40,343 bases of DNA from Ectocarpus siliculosus (taxonomy: Eukaryota > Sar > Phaeophyceae > Ectocarpales > Ectocarpaceae): NCBI GenBank assembly GCA_000310025.1, contig FN649734.1:663125-703467 (forward strand), in the 5' to 3' direction. Made by a program: the position numbers and the translations under genes. Positions 39,699 through 40,343 of the stretch are shown here, piece after piece. The notes beneath the pieces are model-generated. The model worked only from the letters and a program-made list of their open reading frames with translations. It made no database searches and was not told where the DNA came from. How positions within the stretch are numbered: position 1 is the stretch's first letter; every line of letters begins with the position of its first letter.

Positions 39699-40343
39699 CT
39701 GGATGTGCAGTCGTTGGATAGGGGGGGGGGGGGGGGGGGGTACTCATAGTCGTGCATGCCGTAGTCGTTAGACCATTGACCTCGCATCCCTACAAAGCCG
39801 GGACGGAGTACGCCGGGTTCTCACCGGACCAGGCTCTCACATCACCAAGCGCGAAGCGCCGTGAGGTATTCGGCGAGTCGCATGAAGGGTGAGCTGCATC
39901 CTGCTAAGGGTGCTCGGCATCTTGTGCTTACGGCCTTGCGTACGGATGACAGCTGCGTATGACTTAATTTATTTTCTGGTACTATCACTTCCAGAGACAG
40001 GTATAAGCGCTGTGTAGCTGCCTCGAGGGTTCTTGACCAATTTAACACAACGTGGTGCGATCACCCCCCTTGCGTGGAGTGAGGTTTTTCTACCCCGCAC
40101 AACATGATCTACTCGACCACCATTATGGTTACCGCCAAAAAAAAAAGGGTAACCTGGTGGCCGAGTTCACGAAGTGACTTGGCTTGTTTTACAACGTCGT
40201 TGCCAAGCGACGAAAACCCAATCCCGATGGCAAACACCGGGGGGGGCGCGGGGGGGGGGGGACCCCTAATCCTGGCTGGCCAAACCCTTAAAACCTTGAC
40301 CCCCCCTCCCCACCAAACCCGGGAGGAATAACCCCGGGTCCCA
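39699..40343 (-). other. Upstream intron of the exchanger gene with dispersed repeat B copy 2
   Basis: Exon 1 begins at 39698 in phase 0 after CATCCAG, so this is intron. A G run fills 39721-39740, and 39742-39925 is repeat B. No further exon could be read up to the edge; G and A runs lie near 40137 and 40240-40262. Confidence 0.6.

Overview
This is nuclear DNA of a eukaryote with many introns. There are no bacterial operons or ribosome binding sites. Exons are 56-340 nt, GC-rich at third codon positions, with GT-AG (once GC-AG) introns of roughly 300-2200 nt, surrounded by retroelements, small inverted-repeat elements and simple repeats. An SBBP beta-propeller membrane protein next to an SLC9C/SOS1-type exchanger in this architecture suggests a stramenopile, most likely a brown alga; that assignment is inference.

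Layout. 1-7.5 kb: no gene recognised; a tRNA-derived SINE with an 11-bp target duplication, a cluster of short palindromes, a dispersed repeat family, and a 5'-truncated copy of the neighbouring LINE's 3' UTR. 7.55-12.1 kb: an almost complete but frameshifted non-LTR retrotransposon (minus strand; apurinic endonuclease plus reverse transcriptase, (CAA)n tail). 13.27-18.04 kb: the 3' part of a plus-strand gene for a single-pass membrane protein built of SBBP propeller repeats, nearly one repeat per exon; its 5' end is not found. 18.04-22.59 kb: 3' flanks of two convergent genes, no gene recognised. 22.59-39.70 kb: twenty minus-strand exons that I could join in one frame (899 codons) into the cytosolic half of an SLC9C/SOS1-type Na+/H+ exchanger. 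It contains a coiled-coil/helical region, a cyclic-nucleotide-binding-type domain and probably a second, degenerate beta-roll. The membrane domain must lie beyond the right edge and the last exon(s) left of 22.59 kb were not identified. 39.7-40.34 kb: intron or flank with a dispersed repeat.

Most striking are repeated tandem duplications lying exactly at or beside splice junctions in both genes (a 31-bp minisatellite that reiterates a 5' splice site, a duplicated 3' splice site, a 60-bp array starting at a donor, and a 65-bp duplication just upstream of an acceptor), a family of about 200-bp inverted-repeat elements in three introns, and a perfect 74-bp inverted repeat around a 100-N assembly gap. 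I found no CRISPR array, rRNA or functional tRNA gene. All gene models were made by eye; no search was run.
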